Origin: Armillaria gallica
Lineage: Eukaryota; Basidiomycota; Agaricomycetes; Agaricales; Physalacriaceae
Assembly (NCBI GenBank): GCA_037576215.1
Contig: JBANDB010000001.1
Coordinates: 2,976,001-3,040,000, forward strand
Length of the DNA: 64,000 nt
Direction of reading: 5' to 3'
How positions within the stretch are numbered: position 1 is the first letter of the stretch; each line of letters begins with the position of its first letter. Below, piece after piece: positions 1 through 12,002 of this stretch. A program made the translations under genes and the position numbers. The notes under the pieces were generated by a model, which saw only the letters and a program-made list of their open reading frames with translations, was not told where the DNA came from and ran no database searches.

Positions 1-2
1 CC

Positions 3-902
3 TTTCTGAACACGATAACGTCGCAGTCCGTCAGCTATCCCGATGACTACCACCAGCCACCCGAGAACTCGTTGAAGAGGGTGCCAGTGCTGCAGGTACG
101 ACCGTCGCGGCTCGTTGATCTGTATTGAACCGGCTGCATATAGGTCCCGCTGCCTGCACTGCCCCAGCGGAAGCAAGAAGAGGCTGGATCGTCATCATCA
201 GGTGAGTAGGGGCCATTTTATTAGGAGCCTTGTCTGAGTAACATATAAAAGCGATCACCCTCACCTTCAAGTCGCTCAAACCCGCATCCTCGACCACCCT
301 CAGAGTATCACCATCTGATACTGTTCTTTCCATCAAATCACAGCTTTCTCCGCAAATCCAGCAGCCGTTCGTCTCCTGCTCAAAGGCAAGGCCCTCGCAG
401 ACAACAAGCTGCTGCTCGAGTATCCTGTCCACGACGGCGACGTCGTCAATCTTATTCTTAAAGACATCACTCTTGCTGCGCCCGTTCCGATGAAGCCTTC
501 ACCTATCAGCACTGCCACACCCGCTAATGCGCCCTCTCGTCATACCCGTATCCCATCCGTAGTTCTGTCACCGTCACCGTCCCCATCGGCAGACAAACCG
601 GTAGACATCTCACTTTCACTCGACACTGACCCCCCTTCACCGACACGACCTTCTACTTCTACATATCACAATACGATGGCCAAGCCAGAAATGTGGGACC
701 GGCTATATTCATTCCTGAGGTAAGCCTTGTCGTCGTTCACCCATTGTGTTTATTGACGTCTTGCAGATCCGAGTTCACCACAGACTCGGATGCTCAACAG
801 GCATTCGAGGACTTTTTGCGCGCAGGCAAGACGGTCCTCACTGCCAATGAGGTTGCGCGTATTAGAGATCACGTCGGTGTCGTAGGAATGGCGGGGACAT
901 AG
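3..902 (+). CDS. GET5/UBL4-like ubiquitin-domain protein, 5'-truncated and frameshifted
   Basis: Resembles the basidiomycete GET5/UBL4A-type ubiquitin-like protein of tail-anchored protein insertion (cytosolic). The 5' end lies outside the window. Exons read as 3-102, 144-201, 252-719 and 767-902, with GT-AG introns. Exon 1 has the PDDYxxPPENSLKRVPVL linker; exon 3 has the start of the ubiquitin fold (ITLTFKSLKP, DTVLSIKS) and then RLLLKGKALADNKLL followed by EYPVHDGDVVNLIL. These two halves lie in different frames, so there is a 1-nt shift at about 335-360. A Ser/Pro-rich linker follows, then the conserved tail WDRLYSFLR, intron, FEDFLRAGK, and IRDHVGVVGMAGT ending in TAG at 902. The shift is a true lesion or a sequence error. 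Family call is from memory of the motifs. Confidence 0.7.
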
Positions 903-1996
903 TAATCATTGCTATCTAGGGGATGTCTCAAGCAAATACAGTCTCGCATTAAATTTTATCCGGCACGTTAGCCTGCAACTTCAACCTTCATTGACTATCT
1001 TGATTTCGTTTCCTTGTCAATCCGTAACACTATTTCCTCGGCAACCAAGTATAATAGTACTCAGTCTGGATGCAGATGTTCTTTGCTGTGTAATTAAATA
1101 ATGTCAGGTTTTTAAAAAAAGTGATAGTGATAGATATAGGCTTAAATGAAAGGGACGGCAATTGTAAACGAAGAAGAGCTTGAAAATACACTTCAGACAG
1201 AATTTCAGAGAAACGGTGATTTCCATTTACGGCTTTTGCTCTTAACCATCGCTTCTTCAGAGACACCATCTACTTCTACCACTTGCCAGTGCGACTACTA
1301 TTAGATCGCCCGTCGTGATTATCGTTTTCCATAGAGATATACAGCAAAGATGCCAATTCAACGAAGCAGGCTAGTAGAACGACCATCATCCTTCCTCCAT
1401 GTTGTTCGCCGTATTAAATGCAAGTCCGCCAACTGTCTGCGATGGCGAGGAACTCGTTGCTGTGGAACTATCATCATATCCCACCTCTGATGCAGATGAT
1501 TCGAGGTGAGCTCGATATTCCAAAAGGTGCGTCTTGTCCTTTTTTCGTCCTCCGAAGCGAAAATAAACGGGCTCGTCCTTATCAAGCATCTACTCCCGAT
1601 GTCACGGGCAGATCCACATTCTGGGACGACTGCATAGGGAGGCTGTCCATTAGCCTTGATTTACGCAAACTCCGGTCAATCACGGTAAATTTAGAAGCAG
1701 TATCTAGTATCTGACAAGCGCCATCCTCTAAAGCACATGGGCATCTCGTTCGACTACAACTGCTCGTGCATACAGATAGGTCTTGAGCTCATACCGCGTA
1801 TCACAACCGCCATCGGTGGGAACCCGGTGGATATCTTCAACTTTGGAAGATCAACACAGATGATGATCTTTCAAAAGTCCCCGCTCCCGTGTTTCACGAA
1901 GGGGTGGGTTGATGCTGTCACACGAAAGCCATATAAATGGTGAAGACTCAATGATCCCCAGTTCATCCTCCTCCCTCCCATCCGCACACAGACAAA
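903..1996. other. Intergenic, no supported gene
   Basis: About 1.1 kb between the GET5-like gene and the 7TM gene. The largest reading frames (about 65-100 residues on both strands around 1360-1714) overlap each other, show no recognisable motif and have no clear splice partners. The 3' UTR of the upstream gene and the promoter of the 1997 gene must lie here. A CT-rich stretch directly precedes the ATG at 1997, common for basidiomycete promoters. Confidence 0.4.
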
Positions 1997-3370
1997 ATGT
2001 CGGCCAATGACACTGTCCCGGATGACCTCAGCGACGCAATGGTCAACACCATATTCCGTGATTTCGACTCTAATTTGAATCCGACGATTCTTTTTGCTTT
2101 CTTGCATGGTGCGCTTTTTTTGTATACTACTTACTTGTTGTATTCGTCTCTGAACATGCTCCGTAGGCTTGTATACCTGTATAATCTCCGTCGCTGGATG
2201 GAAAATTCGTGCGTACTACCACATCTCTTCCTACGAGTAATATAACACGTCCTCTGCAGTCGTCAGCAAATACACAGGTTCGAAGCGGAACATGTCCATC
2301 GTCATCGGCATCCTCTACGTTATGGCAACAATCAGCTTAGCTTTCAGTTGGTCGTTCACACGCTATGCGTTCATCAAAAACGGAGAAACCTTCTGGACTG
2401 TGTACCAGGCGCTTATCACCAACTCGAGATCGCTGGTCGCTGCGAGGGTGGGAATGACTGTCACGAGCTGTATTGGGACTATCTTTGCGGACGCTACTCT
2501 CGTAAGAGCTTTCTTCCCTCTGCGTCAACTAATATCTCCAATTCCCGGCTGTAGATTTGGCGCTGCTATGTTCTCTGGGGCAGACGCTGGGTGACGGTCA
2601 TCCCACCTAGTCTCCTCCTAGTCTGCACCATCGGTACGTCCCAGCCCCCCCTCCTCCTCCCCTCTCCTCTCACCCTAATCCTTTCTCCGCCCAGTATTCA
2701 AAATCATAGAAACCCAAGCAAGGCTCCACACCCCCGGCCCCGTATCGCACACGCCCTGGCTCATGATCTACGTATCCTTCGCGATGGCCACCGCCCTCTG
2801 GTGCACCGTGCTCATAACGTACCGTCTCGTCACCTCTCCCCGGGAGAAGGACGGGTCGGAGGACGGGCCATCCTTGTACCACCGCACCGTCGAGCTCTTT
2901 GTCGAATCCGCCATTCTCTACAGCGTGGGACTGATCTTGTATACGGTGTTCGTCGCGCGCACTGAGTGGACGCACTTTTATCTTGAGCCCGTAGCTGAGA
3001 TTACTGGGGTGTGTTTTATTTTTCCCCTTACCTGGGAGGCGCTCATGGTTTTGTTTGATAGGCGGTTGCCCCGACCCTCCTGTTGGGACGCATCCTGACA
3101 GGCTTTGCGCGCCCGTACGATTCCTGGCAAGGAAGCGTACCGGCTGCGAAAACTGTGGAGGAGAAGAAGCCGAACCAGATTAGCTCTGCCACGCGTACCG
3201 TCTTGTTCGCTGACGAAGTTCGCGCTCCGTCGGCTCCAGCCCCGGCTCCGGCTCCAGTTCAGGCCCAGGAAAGCCAGAATGAGAAAGTTGAGAGTAATGT
3301 TAATGACCTCCTGCGGCACCGGTTGTCGCTGAGAAGAGTGGATGAAGAGTTTGCGAGGAAAAGTAGGTGA
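1997..3370 (+). CDS. Seven-helix membrane protein, copy A (intact)
   Basis: Six exons: 1997-2108, 2167-2208, 2260-2501, 2555-2633, 2695-3008, 3062-3370. They sum to 1098 nt, 365 residues plus stop, with all introns GT-AG. Seven hydrophobic helices are visible: ILFAFLHGLYTCII, IGILYVMATISLAF, the segment around CIGTIFADATLIW, WVTVIPPSLLLVCTI, IYVSFAMATALWCTVLI, VESAILYSVGLILYTVF, and the stretch ending APTLLLGRILTG. Conserved marks of this Agaricomycete family are NGETFWTVY, the Trp-rich IWRCYVLWGRRW loop and DSWQGSV after the last helix. The cytosolic tail carries an Ala-Pro run. Topology is receptor-like, but no ligand or pathway can be assigned. It is on the opposite strand from, and more divergent than, the five array copies, so it is the likely single-copy relative. 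Confidence 0.8.
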
Positions 3371-4226
3371 AGAGTTTTAAGAGTTTGAACATTCTACCAA
3401 GAAGCTTTGACTTGTTCGTTCTCTTCCCGTCGCTTTGCTGTCTAGTGATTTATATAGATTAATCATGTAATTGTGTCCTTGTACACCTTCCGCCATCTGA
3501 ACTGCTTTCGATGTTATAACTATTCCGATTACTTAGATCATCTCTGTACCTATCCTGTACCTGTCCTAAATAAAGAACTACTATATTTATAGAAATTTTC
3601 TGGAGAACTGACAAACATCTGGCATAGTGACATGCAATCTGTTCCCCGTGCCGATTTTTGAGCGAGGTTTCCCAATGAAAGCGGAAGAGCCATCATGAAT
3701 CGGTCCGTAACCTTCCAATTCTGCCTGCACATAACACTTTGGCTCGAAGCATCCAAGCACGAGAATTGAATCTGGCAATGAAAACAGTACTACCTGCATA
3801 TCTCTCCGGTGGTTTGTCCCTTGAAAGGTGAAATGCGGAAGTGCCATCTCGCCGTGAAGAGTGTTTGTGGCCATGCGGTAGAAATTTTCGTATCAGACCT
3901 AGGTCATCTCACAATGTCAAGGATTTACACGATCATGACAGCGCCATTACTGGAACGGTCAGGGTACGAACGGAACCTGATCTGAGATCTGCAGGACAGT
4001 CACCGGTACTATCACCAGTAACTTCATTACAAGAAACGCCTTCGCTGTCAAATAACTTTACCTACGTGTTGTATCACATATGTCAGGCTTCTCAGAGACG
4101 AAAAGAGGGATAGTCCACAGTCTATCCCTCTTCGACGACGATATAGTAGTCGTAAGTATGTCGACGTAGATTCCGAATGTCCTTGCAACACTAGCGAAAA
4201 AACACTATCGTGCTTCAACTACTAGT
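3371..4226. other. Spacer with one unidentified - strand reading frame (3587-3874)
   Basis: The + strand gene ends at 3370 and the GMC gene ends at 4227, so this is a convergent spacer. A 95-codon frame on the - strand, 3874 to 3587, has protein-like composition (HGEMALPHFTFQGTNHRRDM, VVLFSLPDSILVLGCFEPK) and could be the last exon of a gene or a gene fragment. Upstream of it I find no convincing companion exon before stop codons. I do not recognise the family. Confidence 0.3.
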
Positions 4227-6274
4227 TTACGGGGCTTCGACAGGCAACCCATATGCAACCTTGATAATATCCGCCGCCCTCTCCGCCACCGCGTACACCG
4301 CAGCAGACGTATGCGCCGCCGGCAACCTAGGAATCACACTCGCATCCACAACCCTCAGCCCACTCACTCCCTTCACCTTTAAATCTGGATCCACCACGCC
4401 CCAATCCGCTCCTTCGGGTGACATGCTCGCCGTACTAACCGGATGGAAGAATGACACCGCGTTTTCACGGATGAACGCCTCAATGTCCTCGTCGGTGGTC
4501 GCGTTGTTGTTGAGCGAGCCGAGGATATAGCCCTCCCATGCGGGGCCACTGAAGAACCGCCGGGCAGCCTTGATGGATTCTCGTACGATGAGGATATCGA
4601 CTGGGGCGGTGAGGAGGGCGGGGTCGACTAGAGGTCTGGAGAAGGGGTCGGTGGAGTTGATGGAGACCGATCCTCGTGATGCTGGTGATACACATGCTGT
4701 TGGGACGTTGATGTAATTGCCGCTTTCTCTGACGCTGGATAATCCATTCTATGGAAAGATTAGAAGAAGTGTATACAACTGTGGCTGTGAGATGGTCCAT
4801 ACCTGGAATAGAAACTCGTAGTGTGCAGTTAAGGGGCCCGACGAAGGATCAGAATAATTCTCAAACACAGTCGAGTTATCCGGGAGACGAAGCCAAGCGG
4901 CGTGGTTCTCCGACGTGTCTGTGAGTAGCCCCGTCTTGTTCTCAGTCCATTCCTCTATCCATCCGTTCAGGAGAGTCTCGTTCCTGAGGACGGTATCGTA
5001 TGTGTCGGTCGAGTTCACGATAAAAGTCGTGCTGACGCCGATGTGATCGGTGAGGTTCTTTCCTACAGATGGAAGCGACAAATGGTAGCTATGCCAAGAG
5101 GCTCGAGTAGTTCCGGGTCACCGATTCCTGAGTGAAGGAGGATGGTCGGAGTCATGACAGACCCAGCAGAGAGAATTATCTCGTTTTTGGCAGTGAGAAC
5201 TTTGAGCGACCCTATATGAAAAGATATTAGACACTGGCCAATATTAATGCGCATACATACACACCATCAGCAGAATCCAGTACCTCCACAGATCTCAAGT
5301 CTAGAGTGCCATTAACAGTAGGCACTACGCGAGACACTCGAGCATGTAACAACACGTCTATGTTCTCCCTACCCTCCTTCTCAGCGCGAAGCAAGTGCGT
5401 CTTCGCACTGGAGCGCTGTCCACCATCAACAAGCGTCTGAACCCATCCTATACCTATGTGTTCGCCAGAGTTCATGTCCACGCGGTAAGGGAACTCAGCC
5501 AGTTCCTGCGTAGTGTTGACGACGCGTCCATCGAACGGGTAGGGATATCCTGGGAGACTGACACCAATCACGCCGTCGGTGCCGTGGAAGGCGGGCAGGT
5601 ATTGGCCAGTAGTATTATGGCCATCACGAGGAACGGTATTGAATTTCTCGCCCTAAAAATGGTTTTAGTTTAAATCGTACAGTATGGTGGAGCCATACCT
5701 TCTTGAAATACGGCAGCATATTGTCCCATGACCAGCCTTCATCTCCAGAAAGCTCAGCCCATGTGTCGATGTCATCTGCCGACCCACGGGTATATACTAA
5801 GCAGTCTAGAGAGCCAGATTACTCGGGGACTATGTGTATCGTTAAGCGTGACACTTACTAACGGCACTCGATCCACCTAATCCAATGCCCAGCGGGTACG
5901 GAATGCTTCTGCTATTGAGCTCTTTCTGTGGAACGGTTGTATAATTCCAATCGTAAGCCGTATTTGGCGTCAGCGTCGTGCAAAACAGCGGTATAGCAAG
6001 TGCGGGATCCACAGCAGGGTCGTTTTCGCCCCCGCCTCGAGCAATAACACGCTGACTGTGGGGTCTTCACTCAGTCTATCCGCCACTGTGCTTCCACCAG
6101 GACCACCTGAAATCGGGAAATTCGTCAGTATAAGCCGCATATAGCAAAACACGAAGGGCTTGTACCTCCGACGATGACGAAGTCATACGCATCGAGACCT
6201 TTAAGGTCGGCAAAGTCGTACAAGAACCTCGCATTGGCACTCAAGGTGAGCAGCGAGAGCAGAAAGAGGCGCAT
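4227..6274 (-). pseudogene. GMC oxidoreductase (aryl-alcohol oxidase-like), copy 1, full length but frameshifted
   Basis: FAD-dependent secreted alcohol oxidase type. The ATG at 6274 opens a signal peptide (MRLFLLSLLTLSANA), then the FAD-binding DFVIVGG...GPGGSTVADRLSED split by an intron, LLLEAG, GLGGSSAV, YTRGSADDIDTW, the GMC signature SAGSVMTPTILLHSGIGD, and the C-terminal catalytic region FFHPVSTASMSP and AAHTSAAVYAVAERAADII, ending TAA at 4227. Both expected catalytic histidines are present. Two 1-nt deletions relative to copies 2 and 3 break the frame: a C-run at about 6030-6035 (after LLLEAG) and an A-run at about 5080 (GIATI then off frame). Only this copy keeps the true C-terminal exon (about 4227-4740). 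Either a young pseudogene or two homopolymer errors in the assembly. Confidence 0.8.
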
Positions 6275-7239
6275 GTTTGGCTTGGACTGGCTCTCTCACG
6301 GAGGGGTTCTTATATTTCAGATGTCGAAACATGTGCTTCCCTTCGAAGCTTCGCTCCATGACGAAGATCCGTGCAGACGGGTGGCTGCCATTGCAGCCGA
6401 AAGGCAAACAAAGTAATGAAGGGCCATAGAGAGCGCAACAATTCCAGTGACGTGAAAGGGGAACGATAGTTGCTGTTAGCAGAAAGCTAAGAACACACGT
6501 GGCTTGTCTCCTCATGGCATCAACGGCGACCGGGCCGCTTACCGCCAACGAGTGACTGCCATACATATACTTGAGTATTTAATAGAAACATGGTATACAG
6601 CGATCCATCAGATGTTGCGGAGAAAAGCAGAAATTCCCCACGTATGGGAGCGGAAAACACTTTCTACAAGGGTCAAATTTTTGAGACTGTGCGAGGGCGA
6701 GCATTCTCTCGACTCCGTGCTACCTCTTCTCGTCTATCTACTGGGTCCGCCTGGCCCTCAAAATCACCGACCAAGGTGACACTCCCCCTGCTTTGACGCG
6801 GATGCGAGTGCAATTCCCAAGACGAAGTGAGGATATCATGTTTCCCTTCTAGGTGTCCTCCGAGAGCACGTAACCTCCGCATCTTGCGTCTAAGGAGGAG
6901 AAGCGATCGTGAGAGGGCGAGAAGCTAATGGCATAATATTAGCATAGTATTCTGCTGAGCATCAAAACGTTTACTCACCCAGTCATTACGGGCCACGAAT
7001 ATATAAGACTAATCTGATGGAGTAAAATGTCAAGTGTTACACACGGACTTCATAGCGGTACGTTCTTAGTTGATTACATCCTTCGCCCGTCCGACGATTA
7101 CAATATGCATTATAATAAGCAGCGTGCAAAGTAGGGTCGTTGAAACGACGGAACCGAAACCTAATCACAGATTTAGAAGATTTTATGTATATCACAACGC
7201 ATTTCAACTGCGGCGGGTATGTCGGAAAAGACGCGCTTT
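6275..7239. other. Duplicated spacer upstream of GMC copy 1
   Basis: About 1 kb with no coding evidence. It repeats, with small indels, at 12003-13000 and 21366-22330, and its left part near 16080-16680 marks the unit that lost its GMC gene. It should hold the GMC promoter (just right of 6274). Reading frames here are antisense or out-of-frame and are broken differently in each copy. Confidence 0.6.
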
Positions 7240-7862
7240 TCAAACACGAAACAACGAACAGTTTTGGAAAGTAGAAGGAAAATTGGAAGAATAAGGCCCT
7301 GGAGTTGTAGCGACGCAGCATCTCAATTCAATATGAGAGAACGCTTGGCAGAGATTACCAATAGACGACCTGGTCAAGTCTACGAGAATAAGTATACTTG
7401 GCATCCAAGATACCCGCCCGTAACTATATCGCCGCTTCTTTGGAACCTTCAAGCTCAAAGTATGCTGTCCCGCGGTTTGTCAGTTACTGATGAATCCAGA
7501 GCGCGCGCATGATCATAGTCGTTAAGTAGGGTGACGATAGCATCGATCATTGCTCTATGATGTCTGGACTGGCCGTCAGAAGTGTCAACGAGGACGTCTG
7601 AAGGCAGCGGTAGTCAGGAAAATAGAACGTATCATCAATGGAAAAGCAGACGCACCACAACATCCAACATCTCTCAAGCACACTGGACCGTGCTATCCTC
7701 CCAAAAGATCTCCATCAAGTAACGCAGAAGGGCAAAAGATTTCACAACGAAGCTAAAGTTGGACAGATCCTTTTCATAGGTCTTTTGATGTAATAGGCAT
7801 ATCCCGGCCTCAGCTAGAGTCATCAGCAAGGCAGTGACGAGCGTTAAGAACCAAGTGCGCAC
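7240..7862 (-). pseudogene. Decayed membrane-protein gene 'type B', copy 1
   Basis: Read on the - strand from 7862, a helix (WFLTLVTALLMTLAEAGICL) runs into LLHQKTYEKDLSNFSFVVKSFALLRYLMEI, and then stops and shifts appear. Comparison with the better preserved fragments fused to GMC copies 2 and 3 (YEKDxDNLYFIVGSFGPLHYMKEV, then a Cys/Trp-rich helix and DRCRFQTFSITLFDGQS) shows the same family. This looks like the N-terminal half of a second multi-helix membrane protein. The + strand frames over the same DNA (for example 7219-7512) recur between copies only because the DNA is duplicated. Confidence 0.55.
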
Positions 7863-8713
7863 TCACCGCTACTAGTAATCATTCCGCGCCAGCATCACAT
7901 CGCCTCGATCCAACAGATGGATTGCTCGAAGTGACCAGAAATGTTTCATGAGTCGCAGAATCAACCATCCGTGACGTCCACAATGTCCTCATTGATGGGA
8001 TGCCGGGATCCTGAATCGACGCTGATGCACCGCTCCCAGAACGACATGCACGACCTGATTATCGATGATTTCCGAGGAAAACAGCACGGATACTTGGCAG
8101 TGAGCGGAAGAGAGTCAAACGGAAAGGCCCGAAAAGTGGTTGTCCGCATATGGCAATCACCGCCAAAATCAGAGTAGTACTACGCTAAGTAAACAATGAA
8201 TTTTCCTGTGCGTAGAATGTCTTTCTCTTTATATATTGATGAGTATTAATAGGATTTCATCGAGACAGAGAGTGAGTCGACGAGCGATGTACATCAAAAA
8301 TGAACGCGGAGATAGGGCAAGGTATCTAGTGTATTTTACGAGTATATTACATGCAGATGTGATAGGATTCAAAGGATAAAACTATAAGAGTTGATAGTGT
8401 AATTGATACAAAACCGGATGATGAACAGATAGACAACGAGTGTGAGAAGATAGATAGAAACCGAGAGAAGTGCGACCACTGCTTTACTACGCCATGGGTG
8501 TTTCGAACATTACTAAGGTCTAAGCCTCAACGACTCAACAGAGACCCTATTAGAACGGTCGGTGCCACCAAGGTGATAGAGCGGGATATTCTCGTACTCA
8601 GGCAAGGTCACTACGCCTCGCGAATGAGCACTAGGTCCAGGAAAGAATGTAGGAGAAGGTTCCTAAACATAAGAAGTTGTTTAGCGTGGGGCGAGGGGAA
8701 GAACAGACGAAGA
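7863..8713. other. Duplicated spacer between type-B remnant and 7TM-B
   Basis: Repeats at 13602-14443, 17262-17995, 22960-23689 and in part 25490-26212. It contains no intact gene. A + strand frame of about 80 codons starting MFHESQNQPS persists in several copies but shows no protein-level constraint that I can see and lies opposite possible type-B N-terminal sequence. Confidence 0.5.
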
Positions 8714-9972
8714 TCAGTTTACCTGTACACCGCTCTCGTGCTGAGCTTCGAGGTCGCCATCAAGGACTATGCTTGTCGGTCTATCTTCCTGGGAGCTTGT
8801 GCGACTATGCTCCTGATCTTGCGACCTAATTGAAGCCGATGCGATCACGCTTCCTTGCCACGAATCATCTGCGCCCGCGCGATGTCCGGCTGTGATACGT
8901 CCTACGAGGAGCGTTGGAGCGATCCCCTACACATGTTGTGTTTGGTAAATGATAACGGAGTCTAAATTCATCGACGCACCTTCGCGATACCAGCTATGGG
9001 ATCAAGATAATACAATGGGAAACTACCGTGAATAGTGAAAGCCAGGTCTAGGATCAGAGATATTGAATAGAGAGCTGAGGATTCCACCAGCACCTCAATG
9101 AAGCGGTGATAAACTCTCAGTCGACCCTCCGCTCTACGACTAACCCCCACGACAGTCACAATGCGATAAATGATGAGCAAGGTGCATGACAATGTTGTCG
9201 CTAGGTCGAAGGATATATAGAGCATAAGGAATATGCCCAACTTTGCCTTGACGTAGTAGTCGCCATATATTTGCAAGGCTCTTAATGCTACGTAAAAGGT
9301 GGCATATTACTGAGCACGAAATGAGCAGATGGGACCGCACCCTACCTATCGTGGAAACTAGGGAAATTATCGGAAGCAGAACGACAAGCCAGCGCCGTCC
9401 CCAAACCATCCAGCAGCACCAAATCTGAAGTAGAGACAATGGTGAGCTAATGTGAATAATCCCCATCAGAGTCTCACACACAATGTATAAGTCTGCGAGA
9501 ATGGTACTGATGGAGGCTGTAATACCCGTCTCCCATGTAATTGCTTGGTTTGTACTATTAAGCTTCAAATATACGGTCCAAAAACTACTCCCGTTTTCGA
9601 TGAATGCGGAGCGCAGATGCGACCAATTGGCAGTAAAATTCATGGTAGTTAGAGCATGGAGGAGAATGATAACGACGATCATGGCTCGTCGGATCGGCCA
9701 ACATTTATTGATGACTATGCCATTCACTTCAGCTTGGATATGTTGTAGTGGATATGCTCCTGGCTCACATATATTCCACAATGTAACAGCAAGAATGCCG
9801 GTGTATATGCCTGTCATCAGTCAATACCTACATGTCAAGGCAGTGAATGACATTGCCTACCATGCAATAGTGCGTAGAGAATCCTGGAGTTCAGCGTAGC
9901 GTCGAGAAATTGAAACGTGTAAGCTTTGTCGCCGTCGGTAAAATCTGACGGAAGGTCTGTCTGAGTCGCCAT
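8714..9972 (-). CDS. Seven-helix membrane protein, copy B (intact)
   Basis: Six exons read 9972-9861, 9810-9769, 9714-9482, 9424-9346, 9287-8980, 8926-8714, total 987 nt, 328 residues. The exon sizes 112, 42 and 79 are identical to those of copy A, which supports the model. Key blocks: MATQTDLPSDFTD start, ILYALLHG|IYTGILAVTLWNI, INKCWPIRRAM, IENGSSFWTVYLKL, IWCCWMVWGRRW, YISFDLATTLSCTLLIIYRI, FIEVLVESSALYSISLI, APTLLVGRITAGH and DSWQGSV, then a Ser/Gln/Asp-rich cytosolic tail ending GVQVN-TGA. All hydrophobic segments of copy A are kept. Multi-pass, probably plasma membrane; function unknown. Confidence 0.82.
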
Positions 9973-10142
9973 GGAGGAAGCAAAGATAACGGGGTAGTGG
10001 TTTATGAGAATGGCACGCTTTAACCTCGCAGACGAAGATCACCAATAGACGACCTGGTCAAGTCTGCGAGGACGGTATGTTTGACATCCGAGATACCCGC
10101 CCGTAACCAGACTACATCGCCGCTCCCTTGAAACCGTCGACT

Positions 10143-12002
10143 TCAAAGTACGCTGTCTAGGTGGTTTGTCTGTTGCTGATGAATCCATAGCGCGTGCATG
10201 ATCATGATCATGGTCGTATCGTAGAATAGGGTGGCAATAGTATCCGTCATTGCTCTATAACGCGTGGACTGTCCGTCAAAAAAGGTTATCGAGAACGTCT
10301 GAAAGCGGCAGCGGTCAGGAAGATAGAATGTGATAACAGGACAGCAGATGTACCACAACGTCCATCGAGCACATTGGCCCAAGGTGTCCACCCAGGAGAC
10401 CTCCTTCATGTAATGCAGAGGGCCAAAAGATCCCACGATGAAGTACAAGTTATCTGAATCCTTCTCATAGGATAATCCATTCTATGGAAAGATTAGAAGA
10501 AGTGTATACACCTGTGAGATGGTCCATACCTGGAATATAAACTCGTAATGTGCAGTTAAGGGGCCCGACGAAGGATCAGAATAATTCTCAAACACAGTCG
10601 AGTTATCCGGGAGACGAAGCCAAGCGGCGTGGTTCTCCGACGTGTCTGTGAGTAGCCCCGTCTTGTTCTCAGTCCATTCCTCTATCCATTCGTTCAGGAG
10701 AGTCTCGTTCCTGAGGACGGTATCGTATGTGTCGGTCGAGTTCACTATAAAAGTCGTGCTGACGCCGATGTGATCGGTGAGGTTCTTTCCTACAGATGGA
10801 AGCGACAAAATGGTAGCTATGCCAAGGGCTCGAGTAGTTCCGGGTCACCGATTCCGGAGTGAAGGAGGATGGTCGGAGTCATGACAGACCCAGCAGAGAG
10901 AATTATCTCGTTTTTAGCAGTGAGAACTTTGAGCGACCCTAAATGAAAAGACATTAGACACTGGCCAATATTAATGCGCATACATACATACCATCAGCAG
11001 AATCCAGAACCTCCACGGATCTCAAGTCTAGAGTGCCATTAACAGTAGGCACTACGCGAGACACTCGAGCATGTAACAACACGTCTATGTTCTCCCTACC
11101 CTCCTTCTCAGTGCGAAGCAAGTGCGTCTTCGCACTGGAGCGCTGTCCACCATCAACAAGCGTCTGAACCCATCCTATACCTATGTGCTCGCCAGAGTTC
11201 ATGTCCACGCGGTAAGGGAACTCAGCCAGCTCCTGCGTAGTGTTGACGACGCGTCCATCAAACGGGTAGGGATATCCTGGGAGACTGACACCAATCACGT
11301 CGTCGGTGCCGTGGAAGGCGGGAAGGTATTGGCCAGTAGTATTATGGCCATCACGAGGAACGGTATTGAATTTCTCGCCCTAAAAATGGTTTTAGTTTAA
11401 ATCGTACAATCTGGTGGGGCCATACCTTCTTGAAGTACGGCAGCATATTGTCCCATGACCAGCCTTCATCTCCAGAAAGCTCAGCCCATGTGTCTATGTC
11501 ATCTGCCGACCCACGGGTATATACTAAGCAGTCTAGAGAGCCATATTACTCGGGGACTATGTGTATCGTTAAGCGTGACACTTACTAACGGCACTCGATC
11601 CACCTAATCCAATGCCCAGCGGGTACGGAATACTTCTGCTATTGAGCTCTTCCTGTGGAACGGTTGTATAATTCCAATCGTAAGCCGTATTTGGCGTCAG
11701 CGTCGTGCAAAACAGCGGTATAGCAAGTGCGGGATCCACAGCAGGGTCGTTTTCGCCCCCCGCCTCGAGCAACAACACGCTGACCGTGGGGTCTTCGCTC
11801 AGTCTGTCCGCCACTGTGCTTCCACCAGGACCACCTGAAATCGGGAAATTCGTCAGTATAAGCCGCATATAGCAGTACACGAAGGGCTTGTACCTCCGAC
11901 GATGACGAAGTCATACGCATCGAGACCTTTAAGGTCGGGAAAGTCGTACAAGAACCTCGCATTGGCACTCAAGGTGAGCAGCGAGAGCAGAAAGAGGCGC
12001 AT
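10143..12002 (-). pseudogene. GMC oxidoreductase copy 2, fused to type-B fragment and frameshifted
   Basis: From the ATG at 12002 it follows copy 1 through the FAD-binding and substrate domains (LLLEAGGENDPAVDPALAIPLF intact here). At the start of the last exon the GMC sequence stops after NGLS and continues in frame with YEKDSDNLYFIVGSFGPL and about 100 further codons of the type-B membrane protein, ending TGA at 10143. The catalytic C-terminal exon of the oxidase (with FFHPVSTASMSP and the second His) is absent. A 1-nt deletion near 10826 (AAGGGCTC against AAGAGGCTC in copies 1 and 3) also breaks the frame before SLPSVGKNLTDHIG. Oxidase activity is not expected. Confidence 0.78.

Noticed and set aside
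3971..4120. Possible extra gene in the 3.9-4.1 kb frames
   Set aside because: Frames under 100 codons without motif or splice partners.
7219..7512. + strand frames repeated across array units (also 13289, 16680, 22316, 22647; and 7941, 13679, 23037)
   Set aside because: They recur because the DNA is duplicated, lie antisense to membrane-protein remnants, and show no motif, no splice logic and no protein-level conservation beyond the DNA identity.
8498..8833. + strand frame of 111 codons
   Set aside because: It is antisense to the last exon of intact 7TM copy B, whose exon lengths match copy A.
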